Source: Synergistaceae bacterium
GTDB taxonomy: Bacteria; Synergistota; Synergistia; Synergistales; Aminithiophilaceae
Reading direction: 5' to 3'
Assembly (NCBI GenBank): GCA_016756725.1
Contig: JAESII010000007.1
Span: 124,001-188,000, forward strand
DNA length: 64,000 nucleotides
The position numbers were made by a program, and so were the translations under genes. Numbering within the stretch: position 1 is the first letter of the stretch; each line of letters starts with the position of its first letter. This document shows, piece after piece, positions 20,366-28,139 of this stretch. The notes beneath the pieces are model-generated. The model saw nothing but the letters and a program-made list of their open reading frames with translations. It did no database searches and was not told where the DNA came from.

Positions 20366-21247
20366 ATGCCCCTCTCCTTCCGCCCCCTTGCCCTTGCCGA
20401 CGGGCCGGCCCTCACCAGGGCCCTCCGGGAGAGCAGTCAGAAAGCGTCGGACTACACGTTCGTCAACCTCTGGGCCTGGCAGGAAGACCGCCGCTATGAG
20501 GTGGCCTTCGCCGACGGCCTGATCTGGCTTCGCCAGACCGATCCGCAAGAGCGCCTCTGGGCCCCCCTCGGCTCGTGGCAACGGGATGACTGGGAAGAGC
20601 TTCTGACAAAACATTTCCCCCACGGAGCCAGCTTCCACCGCGTTCCCGAAAAGGACGCCCTGATCCTGGCCGACCGCCTGGGCCCGCAGGTCAGCCTCGA
20701 CGAGGAGCGGGACCAGTGGGAGTATCTCTATCTCGTCGAAGAACTGGTCTCGCTCAGGGGCAACCGGTTCCACAAGAAGAAAAACCTCCTCCGCCAGTTC
20801 CTCAGAAGCTACGACTGGCGCTACGCCGAACTGGAGCCGAAATGCCGCAGAGCCCTGCTGGACCTCCAGGAAGAGTGGTGCCGGTGGAAGAACTGCGACG
20901 ACAGCCCCGGGCTGGCCGCAGAAAAGGAGGCCATCACCCGGATCCTTCGCGACTGGGAGCATTTCCCCGGCCTTCTGGGAGGCGCCCTTTTCGTCGACGA
21001 CGTCATGGTGGCCTACACCCTTGCCGAAGAGGTCGGCGATACGGTGGTCATCCATTTCGAGAAGGGACTGGGCGATTACAAGGGCGTCTATCAGGCCATC
21101 AACCAGATCTTCCTCGAGAAGTCGGCAGGGCGCTTCACCTACGTCAACCGCGAACAGGACATGGGCGAAGAGGGACTGAAAAAAGCCAAGATGTCCTACA
21201 ACCCCGTGGACTTCCTTAAAAAACACCGGGTCCTGTGGCGTCCCTGA
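20366..21247 (+). CDS. DUF2156-family acyltransferase-like protein
   Basis: A 293-residue cytoplasmic protein resembling the DUF2156 family, which shares the GNAT-like fold with the C-terminal domain of phosphatidylglycerol lysyltransferases. Conserved-looking blocks are DYTFVNLWAWQ, NRFHKKKNLLRQF, IHFEKGLGDYKGVYQAIN and FTYVNREQDMGEEGLKKAKMSY. No membrane segment is present, so it is not a full MprF. The true substrate is unknown. The start ATG has AAAGGAGG upstream, and a bidirectional terminator follows. Confidence 0.8.
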   Translation: MPLSFRPLALADGPALTRALRESSQKASDYTFVNLWAWQEDRRYEVAFADGLIWLRQTDPQERLWAPLGSWQRDDWEELLTKHFPHGASFHRVPEKDALILADRLGPQVSLDEERDQWEYLYLVEELVSLRGNRFHKKKNLLRQFLRSYDWRYAELEPKCRRALLDLQEEWCRWKNCDDSPGLAAEKEAITRILRDWEHFPGLLGGALFVDDVMVAYTLAEEVGDTVVIHFEKGLGDYKGVYQAINQIFLEKSAGRFTYVNREQDMGEEGLKKAKMSYNPVDFLKKHRVLWRP

Positions 21248-21253
21248 CATGAA

Positions 21254-21288
21254 AGGAGGCCTCCCCTCTGGGGAGGCCTCCTTTTTTT
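21254..21288. terminator. bidirectional intrinsic terminator
   Basis: Inverted repeat of 13-base arms around TCT, followed on the plus strand by a seven-T run. It lies between convergent genes. Confidence 0.85.
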
Positions 21289-21297
21289 GCCCTTCCG

Positions 21298-21789
21298 TCA
21301 GGGCCTGAAGAAAGAGAAGGCACCATAGCTGAGGCCGGCCACCAGGACACCGGCGATGACGTTTCCTGCAAAAATGGCCGGGAAAGCCCAGCGGAAGCGC
21401 ATGTTGAGCAGGGCGGCAATGAGACTGCCGCTCCAGACTCCCGTCCCCGGGAGGGGGATGGCCACGATGAGGACAAGGGCCCAGGCACCATATTTTTCGA
21501 TCTTCTCGCCGTTGCCTCGCAGCGACCGCTCCGTGATCTTTTCGATGAAAGTCCTCAGGAAGCCGACGCGCTTGAGGTGATTGAAGACGGGAACGATGGA
21601 AAGGAGAATGATCGGGACGGGGATCATGCTCCCCAGAAGACTGAGAAAAAGGGAATGAAGGGGCGAAAGCCCCAGCGAAATCCCGACGGGGATGGCTCCC
21701 CGGAGCTCGATGATCGGCGTGGCCGCCGTCAGGAGAACGGCCACTTCAACGGACAGGAAGGTCAGCAACTCGCTTACGTATCTCTCCAC
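21298..21789 (-). CDS. small membrane protein, COG2426-type putative exporter
   Basis: A 163-residue membrane protein with about four to five hydrophobic segments. It carries the family pattern of putative small multidrug-export proteins: TPIIELRGAIPVGISLG, LVLIVAIPLPGTGVWSGSL and FAGNVIAGVLVAGLSYG. The export role is only a family label. The ORF track starts at 21948 inside the upstream gene. The GTG at 21789 with AAGGTGA before it gives the normal length. The acetyltransferase gene lies upstream, probably co-transcribed. Confidence 0.8.
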   Translation of the reverse strand: MERYVSELLTFLSVEVAVLLTAATPIIELRGAIPVGISLGLSPLHSLFLSLLGSMIPVPIILLSIVPVFNHLKRVGFLRTFIEKITERSLRGNGEKIEKYGAWALVLIVAIPLPGTGVWSGSLIAALLNMRFRWAFPAIFAGNVIAGVLVAGLSYGAFSFFRP

Positions 21790-21869
21790 GCTGATTTCAC
21801 CTTTTTCTTCATCGGTCGACGGCAGGAAAGTCCACCCGAGGGTTGGGGCAAAAAGGAGGGGGAACTCGT

Positions 21870-22448
21870 CTAGGCGGGCAGGGACGGGCGCCACTCCTCC
21901 CGAAGAAGGGAAAAGAGCCACTGATCCTGAAAACGCCCCCGGGCCCACTCGTAGTGTCGGAGAGTCCCTTCCAAGGTGAAGCCCATCTTGGCCAGGAAAC
22001 CCCGGGAGAGACGATTCCCGACGGTGACGAAGGCCTCGACGCGGTTCAGATCCATCTCGTGGAATCCGTATTCCAGGGCAGCCGTTAGGGCCTCGCCCAT
22101 GAACCCCTGGCGCCAGTGGCGGGAATCGAGTTCATAGCCGATTTCGGCTCGGCGGTGCTCCCTGGCCCATTTGTGAAAACCGCAGGTGCCGATGACGTCG
22201 CCGTCGGGAAGAAGCGAGACGGCCCATCGGATGCCCTCGCCTTTCGCGAAGAGACCCCGGAGGATCTCGATCATCTCCGCCGAGCGGGCTGGCTCGTCGA
22301 AAGGTTCGGCGACGAGATATTCGACGACGCGGGGATCGGTCCAGACCCGATGAAGCCCTTCGGTCTGGGCCAGATCAAGGGGGCCCAGCCTGAGACGGGC
22401 CGTGGTCCGTTCGGGAAAGGGTCTCTCTTTCGTCTCTTTCGACGCCAT
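21870..22448 (-). CDS. GNAT-family (RimJ/RimL-type) N-acetyltransferase
   Basis: A 192-residue GNAT protein. The RimJ/RimL-like pattern begins RTTARLRLGPLDL. The acetyl-CoA-binding region includes IGTCGFHKW, IGYELDSRHWRQGFMGEAL and a late NRLSRGFLAKMGFTLEG motif. It should transfer an acetyl group to a protein N-terminus or small amine; the target is unknown. A TATAAT -10 box lies about 100 bases upstream on the minus strand. The preferred ATG follows a GGAGGAGAG site. Confidence 0.87.
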   Translation of the reverse strand: MASKETKERPFPERTTARLRLGPLDLAQTEGLHRVWTDPRVVEYLVAEPFDEPARSAEMIEILRGLFAKGEGIRWAVSLLPDGDVIGTCGFHKWAREHRRAEIGYELDSRHWRQGFMGEALTAALEYGFHEMDLNRVEAFVTVGNRLSRGFLAKMGFTLEGTLRHYEWARGRFQDQWLFSLLREEWRPSLPA

Positions 22449-22546
22449 CTCTCTCCTCCAGAATAACGTTCCCGCAAAGGGGGGATTTCGGCGGCTGTTC
22501 CGGCCTCTGCCGCCTGGGAAAGGCCACAGCCTCCAGGGCGGAACCT

Positions 22547-22552
22547 ATTATA
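22547..22552 (-). promoter_or_regulatory. -10 box for the GNAT gene
   Basis: Perfect TATAAT on the minus strand, 98 bases before the start codon. The -35 is not clear. The leader between them shows no recognised riboswitch. Confidence 0.4.
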
Positions 22553-22603
22553 CTGGTTTCGGTCTCTTTCCGCTCTCTACGAAAGACCGGCGGAGACGAA
22601 AAG

Positions 22604-22627
22604 GAGCCCGGCCTCATGGCCGGGCTC
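22604..22627 (-). terminator. intrinsic terminator of grdE-grdB
   Basis: GAGCCCGGCC and GGCCGGGCTC arms around a four-base loop, followed by CTTTTC on the minus strand, 20 bases after the grdB stop. Confidence 0.75.
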
Positions 22628-22646
22628 GGAAGGAAAGCGGAGGGGA

Positions 22647-23954
22647 TCAGCAGTCGAAGACGGTCTGCTCCTCCACATCCGTCGTCAGGGCTCGGAAGGC
22701 CCGTTCGATGAGGCTCCGGCGAAGGGCGAACTCCTCCTCGGCCGGAAGATCGGGATTGCCCAGGGGATGAGGAATAGCCACACCGGGAACGATCCGGTTT
22801 GCGCCCACGGTGAGGGAGATGGGCACAATGGTGGCGATGTGAACGACGGGGAACCCGGCCCGTTCGATTTCCTTGACCATCGCTGCGCCGCAGCGGGTGC
22901 AGGTGCCTCAAGTCGAGGTGAGAATGACGGCGTCAACGCCGTCGGCCTTGAGCTGTTCGGCGATCTCCGTGCCGAAGCGGGAGCAGTTCTTCACCGGCGT
23001 TCCCGTGCCGACCGTCGAGAAGTAATATTCGTAGAGGCGGCCGAAGACACCTTCCTTTTCGAGGGCCCTCAGGGCGTCGAGGGGGACGACCCGGTCGGGG
23101 TCGTCGTTGACGTAGGTCCGGTCATAACCACCGTGAACGGACTCGAAGGCCTGAGCCGTCAGGTCCTCGAGAGATTCCAGGGAGTAGCGGCCGAAGTGGG
23201 AGGCCGACGAAACCTCGATCCTGTCGGGGTTGCCCATGGGAACGACACCGCCCGAGTTGACGAGGGCGATGGTGGCCCCCTTGAGGTCCTTCAGGGCCGG
23301 AGCGGGCGGGACGCGGTCGAAGACGGGCATTTCGAACTCGGTCCTGAAGGGCTGACCGTGGAATTTGGCCAAGGCCATCTCGACAGCACGGACGGCGCCG
23401 TTTTCGGCGAAGAAGAAGTTCTTTCGTCGCCCCCGCGATAGATAACCCTCCTCCTCGGCCGTTCCCTGAAGCTCGCCGTTGAGGAGCTTGGCGGCCAGGG
23501 CACCCATGGCCTGAAGGGCGACCTTCATCCCCCGGGCGCTGTCTGCGACGGGAACGATGTAGATGTCGCGGCTGTAGATCTCGACGCCGGGGTTCTCGGG
23601 GTAAAGCCCCGTCAGGGCCGGGACGTTCAGCTCCTCCGTGACGGACCGGCAGACCTCGCCGCAGGCCATGCCGTAACGGCCGGCGTTGAAGGCCGGGCCG
23701 GCGATGACCAGATCGGGCTCGAAGGAGGCGATCCGGCGGAGCACCTCGCGCCGGGTGCTTTCGAGGTTCTCGGCGAAATGGTTGTCGCCGCACCAGACGG
23801 TGGCGACGACCTGGGCCTCGTCACCGAGAAGGGCCTGAAGCTGAAGCCCCGGCCCGAGAGCGCCCTCGACGGTGACGGGCTCGAGATGGGCCGACTCTTC
23901 ACCGCCCTGGCCGGCGAAAAACTGGTTCACGTAGTGGACGACGCGCTTGGTCAT
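22647..23954 (-). CDS. grdB: glycine/sarcosine/betaine reductase component B, selenoprotein subunit (in-frame UGA = Sec349)
   Basis: The ORF track splits this gene at a TGA (22908-22910). Reading that codon as selenocysteine joins both parts into 435 residues, ending EEQTVFDC, as in the GrdB/GrdF/GrdH family. The active-site context is VILTST-U-GTCTRCGAAM, where Sec and nearby cysteines attack the Schiff-base-activated substrate. The ATG at 23954 (MTKRVVHYVNQFFAGQGGEE) follows AAAGGGGGAAAG and matches family starts. It forms component B with GrdE. Whether the substrate is glycine, sarcosine or betaine cannot be told. Components A and C are not in this window. Confidence 0.93.
22881..22895 (-). 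promoter_or_regulatory. SECIS-like hairpin within grdB
   Basis: CGCTGC-GGC-GCAGCG forms a perfect hairpin starting 12 bases after the UGA codon, where a bacterial SECIS element should be. Sequence alone cannot show SelB binding. Confidence 0.6.
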
Positions 23955-23968
23955 CTCTCTTTCCCCCT

Positions 23969-25243
23969 TTAGACCCAACGGGAGCCGATGGCGCTGAAGC
24001 CGAGCTCGTTCGTCGAACCGATGATGGCCTGGATCTCCGTCTCGATGGACCCGTCGGGGCGGAGACTGGACTCATTGCCCCCCGAAAGGGTAGCGATCGA
24101 CTCGGGCCAGCCCAGGACGCGATCCATGGGCGGAACGACGACGATGGCGTTGACGTTGCCGGCCGAAACGACGGCCGTCGCCTCCGGCACGGCATCGGCC
24201 AGTCCCTGGCTGGCGCCGTCGGCACCGGCGGCCTCGTCGGTGATGAGGACCGTCCTGATACCCCGACGCTCCAGCTTGGCGCAGTTCATGACCAGGTCCG
24301 TGTCGGGATTGCCGTAACCCTCTTCGGTGACGATGGCCACGTCGGCGCCGATCAGGGAGGCCAGCTTGGCCGTGTAGCTCGACGAGCGCTTCTTGTCGAC
24401 GAGAATGACGTTTTCGTTGGTCACGATGACACCCAGAAAGTCAAGGTCAATTCCGTGGCGGCGGTAGAGTTCGGCGATGACGGGGTTGTTCAGGTGGTGG
24501 TAGGTGGTGTTCTTGTCGCAGGCCGAGACGCAGTTGCCCGAGGCGACGGCGCCGTCGAGGACCTCGTTGGGATGAATGAGGGTGGGCAGGATCTTCTTCA
24601 CGTCGACGCCGTAGAGATAGGTGTCGTGGAGAAGGCCCTGGGACTGGAGCATGTAGATGTAGACGAAGCGGGGAAGGTCGGAATTCCGTCCCGCCAGGGG
24701 AGGCAGCTCGTAGGTTTCGGTCCGGTCCGGAGCGACGGACGCGCAGGCCTTGGCCAGATAGTGGGCCAGGCGGAGACCGGCCATCCGCAGAGCTCCCTCG
24801 TAGGCATGCTTTTCCAGCCCCTCTTCGGGCTCGGCGATGAGGACGAGATTCTTCGTCTTCGAGAAGGGCGTGTAGTCGGCCCCGGGGCCACACATGTCGA
24901 TGAAGCCCTCCTGGAAGCCGACGACGGGCGCGCAGGTCACGACAGCGGCACCTTCGAGAACAAGTGTCGCCCCCTCGCCGACGGTCTCGACATCGCCGAT
25001 GAATCCGGGGAAGACCTCTCCGGGCCCCTCCACCTTACAGCGCGGCTCGATCACGTCCTTGACGGGAATGATCCTCACGCTTTCGCCGGGCCTGGCGATC
25101 TCCAGACGCATCTTCGTCAGGGGAATGCCCTCAAGACACCGCAGGGCCTCATCGGAATCGACGGTGAGCAGCCCTCCGGCAAGGCCCGTGGCAGGGCCGA
25201 AAACGAGGTCTTCGACGACAGCCCGGCGCAGTTCCAGTTTCAT
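23969..25243 (-). CDS. grdE: glycine/sarcosine/betaine reductase component B, pyruvoyl proprotein
   Basis: A 424-residue proprotein of the GrdE/GrdG/GrdI family. The self-cleavage region SGNCVSACDKNTTYHH (Asn237-Cys238, second Cys at 242) is where the chain is processed into two subunits, one gaining an N-terminal pyruvoyl group that binds the substrate amine. GrdB then releases an acetyl group as a selenoether to protein A. A GGGGAGGTG site precedes the ATG. grdB follows after 14 bases. Isolated B-component pairs are known for sarcosine or betaine loci, so the name grdE is family-level only. Confidence 0.92.
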   Translation of the reverse strand: MKLELRRAVVEDLVFGPATGLAGGLLTVDSDEALRCLEGIPLTKMRLEIARPGESVRIIPVKDVIEPRCKVEGPGEVFPGFIGDVETVGEGATLVLEGAAVVTCAPVVGFQEGFIDMCGPGADYTPFSKTKNLVLIAEPEEGLEKHAYEGALRMAGLRLAHYLAKACASVAPDRTETYELPPLAGRNSDLPRFVYIYMLQSQGLLHDTYLYGVDVKKILPTLIHPNEVLDGAVASGNCVSACDKNTTYHHLNNPVIAELYRRHGIDLDFLGVIVTNENVILVDKKRSSSYTAKLASLIGADVAIVTEEGYGNPDTDLVMNCAKLERRGIRTVLITDEAAGADGASQGLADAVPEATAVVSAGNVNAIVVVPPMDRVLGWPESIATLSGGNESSLRPDGSIETEIQAIIGSTNELGFSAIGSRWV

Positions 25244-25402
25244 GACGCCACCTCCCCGCCTCTCCTCCAGGAGCAGGCTTATGGTTTTTCCTCCCTACTA
25301 TGGTAGAACCGGAGTGAAAGGGGCGCATTAGTCGGAAGGCGCAAGAGATGCTACTCTGAAGGGGATTCTTTTGTCATCCTGCACAAATAAGGGGGGAGGT
25401 CC

Positions 25403-26599
25403 ATGCAGGCCGATCTCGCGCAGAACGTGGCCGAGGTGGCCCAGGCCACGATCAATCATCACGTCATCATCACCGACGAGAGGGGACGGATCATCGGCGC
25501 CAGCCAAAAGGAGCGCGTCGGATGCCTCCACAGCCCCTCCCTTGAGGCCATCAACCGAAGAAAGGAAGTGGTGACTTCCGTCGACGAGGCCCGGCGCCTC
25601 GGTGACGTCCGCCCCGGCGTCACACTGCCCATCGAGCTCGCCGGGGAGATCGTCGGCTCCGTCGCCATCGCTGGCCCGCCGGACGAGGTGATCCGCTTCG
25701 GCCATCTCGTCCGGCGCGAGGCCGAAGTCTTTCTCAAGGAACGGATGCTCCTTGAGGCACAGCTTCTCCGCGAAGGGGCGCGTCAACATCTCGTCCAGGA
25801 GATCTACGCCTTTTCCGGCGGCGACATGGACCGGGACTTTCTCCTCGCCCGGGGCCGGGAGATGGCCATCGATCTGGCCCTTCCCCGGCTCTGCATCGTC
25901 ATCGACCTGGCTCCTTTTCTGACGGGCGAGGCCAAGGCGGAAGAAGGCCCCGCAAGACGGAGGATCGCCGCCGAGATCGAGGGAGCCTTCCGGGGCCATC
26001 AGGACCTGACGGCCCTTTTGGGCAGCGACAAGCTCGTCGTCATTCCCGCCGTGCCGCGCAAGGGAGGCGCCTTCCTGGAGGAGCTGACCGGCCGCTGCCG
26101 CTCCCTGGCCGAAAGCCTGGACCGCCGGGGCCGGCCGATCTCCTTCGGCATCGGGCCCACGGCGGAAGGCCCCGAAGAGCTCTCCCAGTCGCTGCGCAGC
26201 GCCTGGCGGGCCCTCGTCCTGGGACGGCGGGCTACAGGCGGCCCCGGCATCTTCCTCTACGAAGACTACCTCCTCGACGATCTCCTGGCCGGCGCCGACC
26301 GCCGTCTGGCCCGCACCTTCGTTCGGCGGACCCTGGGCGATCTGGCCGATCAGCACGACTTCGACGAACTGAAGACCACCGTCCGGGCCTGGATGGCCTC
26401 TCCCTTCCATCCCGGCCGTGCGGCGAAGGAGCTGGCCATCCACCGAAACACCCTCAGTTACCGGCTCGACAAGATCGGCCGCCTCACGGGCCTGGACCTT
26501 CGCGACTTCCGCCAGCTCTTTTCGCTGGCCCTGGCCCTCCGCATCCGAGAACACCCGGCCCTGGCGGAACCGAAACGGAAGGACGGCGAATGCAAATGA
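25403..26599 (+). CDS. CdaR/PucR-type transcriptional regulator
   Basis: A 398-residue regulator. The N-terminal about 135 residues match the sugar-diacid-recognition domain (MQADLAQNVAEVAQATINHH, then IITDERGRIIGAS). The C-terminal end has the PucR-type helix-turn-helix (AAKELAIHRNTLSYRLDKIGRLTGLDL). Such proteins control uptake or breakdown of small acids, purines and related compounds. It is divergent from grdE and overlaps the next ABC gene by ten bases, so it could control either or both. AAGGGGGGAGG precedes the start. Confidence 0.88.
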   Translation: MQADLAQNVAEVAQATINHHVIITDERGRIIGASQKERVGCLHSPSLEAINRRKEVVTSVDEARRLGDVRPGVTLPIELAGEIVGSVAIAGPPDEVIRFGHLVRREAEVFLKERMLLEAQLLREGARQHLVQEIYAFSGGDMDRDFLLARGREMAIDLALPRLCIVIDLAPFLTGEAKAEEGPARRRIAAEIEGAFRGHQDLTALLGSDKLVVIPAVPRKGGAFLEELTGRCRSLAESLDRRGRPISFGIGPTAEGPEELSQSLRSAWRALVLGRRATGGPGIFLYEDYLLDDLLAGADRRLARTFVRRTLGDLADQHDFDELKTTVRAWMASPFHPGRAAKELAIHRNTLSYRLDKIGRLTGLDLRDFRQLFSLALALRIREHPALAEPKRKDGECK

Positions 26600-27258
26600 G
26601 CCTGCTCGCATTTCAGAATCTCCGCTTCTCCCTCAACGACGGGCCCGGTCCCGCTCTGGCCGGGCAGGTGCAGCCCCGATCAGTTCTGGAGATCAAGGGC
26701 CCCTCGGGAGCCGGAAAATCGACGCTTCTCCGCGTCCTGGCCCGGCTTTCACCCTTCGAAGAAGGGAACATCACCTTCCGGGGCAAGCCGTCATCGACCG
26801 TGGCAGCCCCTCTCTGGCGGCGCCAGGTCCAGTACCTGCACCAGCAGCCCGTCCTCGTCGACGGCACCGTCGAGGACAATCTCCGCCTTCCCTGGAGCCT
26901 CAAGGGATACCAGGAGGTTCCGCGCCCGGAAGAGGACGATCTTTTCTCCGCCCTCGAAAGGTTGAGCCTCGACGGAAGTCTCCTCCACCGCGACAGCCGC
27001 CTTCTTTCAGGCGGGGAAAAGGCCCGCGTCGCCTTGGCCCGAAGCTTTCTCGCCGGGCCGACGGTGCTCCTCCTCGACGAGCCGACGGCCTCCCTCGACG
27101 AGGAAAGCCGCAAGGCTCTGCTGAAGGCCCTTCGACAATGGCTTGAGATCGGGGCCGACGAGCGGGGCCTCGTTCTCGTCTCTCACCGCGACGACAGGGC
27201 CTACTTCGATCGCGGCATGACCCTCGAACTGGAACCTCGCCGAGGCGGACAGTCATGA
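26590..27258 (+). CDS. ABC transporter ATP-binding protein, FetA/YbbL-like
   Basis: A 222-residue ABC ATPase. Walker A is GPSGAGKSTLL, the Q-loop region RRQVQYLHQQPVLVDGTVEDNL, the signature LLSGGEKARVALARS, and Walker B VLLLDEPTASLDE with an SHRDD switch. Similarity in size and its partner suggest the FetAB (YbbLM) family, linked to iron homeostasis in E. coli. The substrate here is unproven. It overlaps the regulator gene upstream and the permease gene by ATGA downstream, so all three are translationally linked. Confidence 0.88.
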   Translation: MQMSLLAFQNLRFSLNDGPGPALAGQVQPRSVLEIKGPSGAGKSTLLRVLARLSPFEEGNITFRGKPSSTVAAPLWRRQVQYLHQQPVLVDGTVEDNLRLPWSLKGYQEVPRPEEDDLFSALERLSLDGSLLHRDSRLLSGGEKARVALARSFLAGPTVLLLDEPTASLDEESRKALLKALRQWLEIGADERGLVLVSHRDDRAYFDRGMTLELEPRRGGQS

Positions 27259-28061
27259 GCACCGTGACGCCGATCATCACCGACCTGCAGCTTCTGACCT
27301 CCCTTTCGCTCCTTCTCGTTTCCGGAGCAGTATCGGCCCTTTTCGACCTGGGCCTTCTCCGGTCCCTCCTCTGGGGAGCCTTCCGGGCCTTTCTTCAGCT
27401 CACCCTCATCGGCTACGCCCTGGGCTTTCTCTTTTCCCAGGAGAGGCTTCTCGTCGTCGCCGCCGTCGTGACCGTCATGACAGGTATCGCCACCCAGGCA
27501 GCCACGTCCCGGGTCCCGTCGGTGCAGCGCTTCCCTCATCTGCTGGCCTTCGGCTCCCTCTGGGCCAGCACCTTTCTGGTTGGGACCATCGTCCTGGCCC
27601 TCGTCATCAGGGCCGACCCCTGGTACACGCCGCGCGTCGCCATCCCCATCTTCGGCATGATCCTCGGCAACGCCATGACGGGCATCTCCCTCTCTCTGGA
27701 GCGGCTCTTTTCCTCCGTCCGGGAGGGATCGGAAACGGTCGAGGCCCTTCTCGCCCTGGGAGCCACACCCTGGGAGGCCGTCCAGGGCCGCGTCCGCAGC
27801 GCCATCGGGGCCGGCATGACGCCGACGATCAACAACCTCATGGTCGTCGGCCTCGTCAGCCTGCCGGGAATGATGACGGGCCAGATTCTGGGCGGTGCCG
27901 ATCCTCTCCAGGCCGTCCGCTACCAGATCGTCGTCATGTACATGATCTCCGCCGCCGTCGCCGCAGGCTGTCTTCTTTTGACGGGCCTCGGCTACCGGCG
28001 GCTCTTCACCGCCGACGGAGCCCTCCGGCCGGACCTGAGAGAGAGCCTCAGAAACCGCTGA
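27255..28061 (+). CDS. ABC transporter permease, FetB/UPF0014 family
   Basis: A 268-residue membrane protein with about seven hydrophobic segments. Family blocks include GYALGFLFSQE, IPIFGMILGNAMTGISLSLERL, LGATPWEAV and LPGMMTGQILGGADPLQAVRYQIVVMYM. It is the membrane half of the FetAB-like transporter. FetAB is described as an iron exporter, but that role is inferred. It starts four bases inside the ATPase gene and ends before a long terminator. Confidence 0.9.
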   Translation: MSTVTPIITDLQLLTSLSLLLVSGAVSALFDLGLLRSLLWGAFRAFLQLTLIGYALGFLFSQERLLVVAAVVTVMTGIATQAATSRVPSVQRFPHLLAFGSLWASTFLVGTIVLALVIRADPWYTPRVAIPIFGMILGNAMTGISLSLERLFSSVREGSETVEALLALGATPWEAVQGRVRSAIGAGMTPTINNLMVVGLVSLPGMMTGQILGGADPLQAVRYQIVVMYMISAAVAAGCLLLTGLGYRRLFTADGALRPDLRESLRNR

Positions 28062-28072
28062 CAGCCCCTCGC

Positions 28073-28117
28073 GACAAGCGGGGAAGCCGCCCGGCCCGGG
28101 CGGCTTCCCCGCTTGTC
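28073..28117. terminator. long inverted repeat between convergent genes
   Basis: Perfect 20-base arms and a five-base loop lying between the convergent fetB-like and saccharopine-dehydrogenase genes. No strong T-run follows on the plus strand, but position supports termination of both. Confidence 0.7.
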
Positions 28118-28139
28118 TCTGAAGAAGGAGCAGAAAAGC

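Noticed and set aside
19904-21250. 448-aa minus-strand ORF
   Set aside because: Opposite the cupin and DUF2156 genes, both with good ribosome sites and family features.
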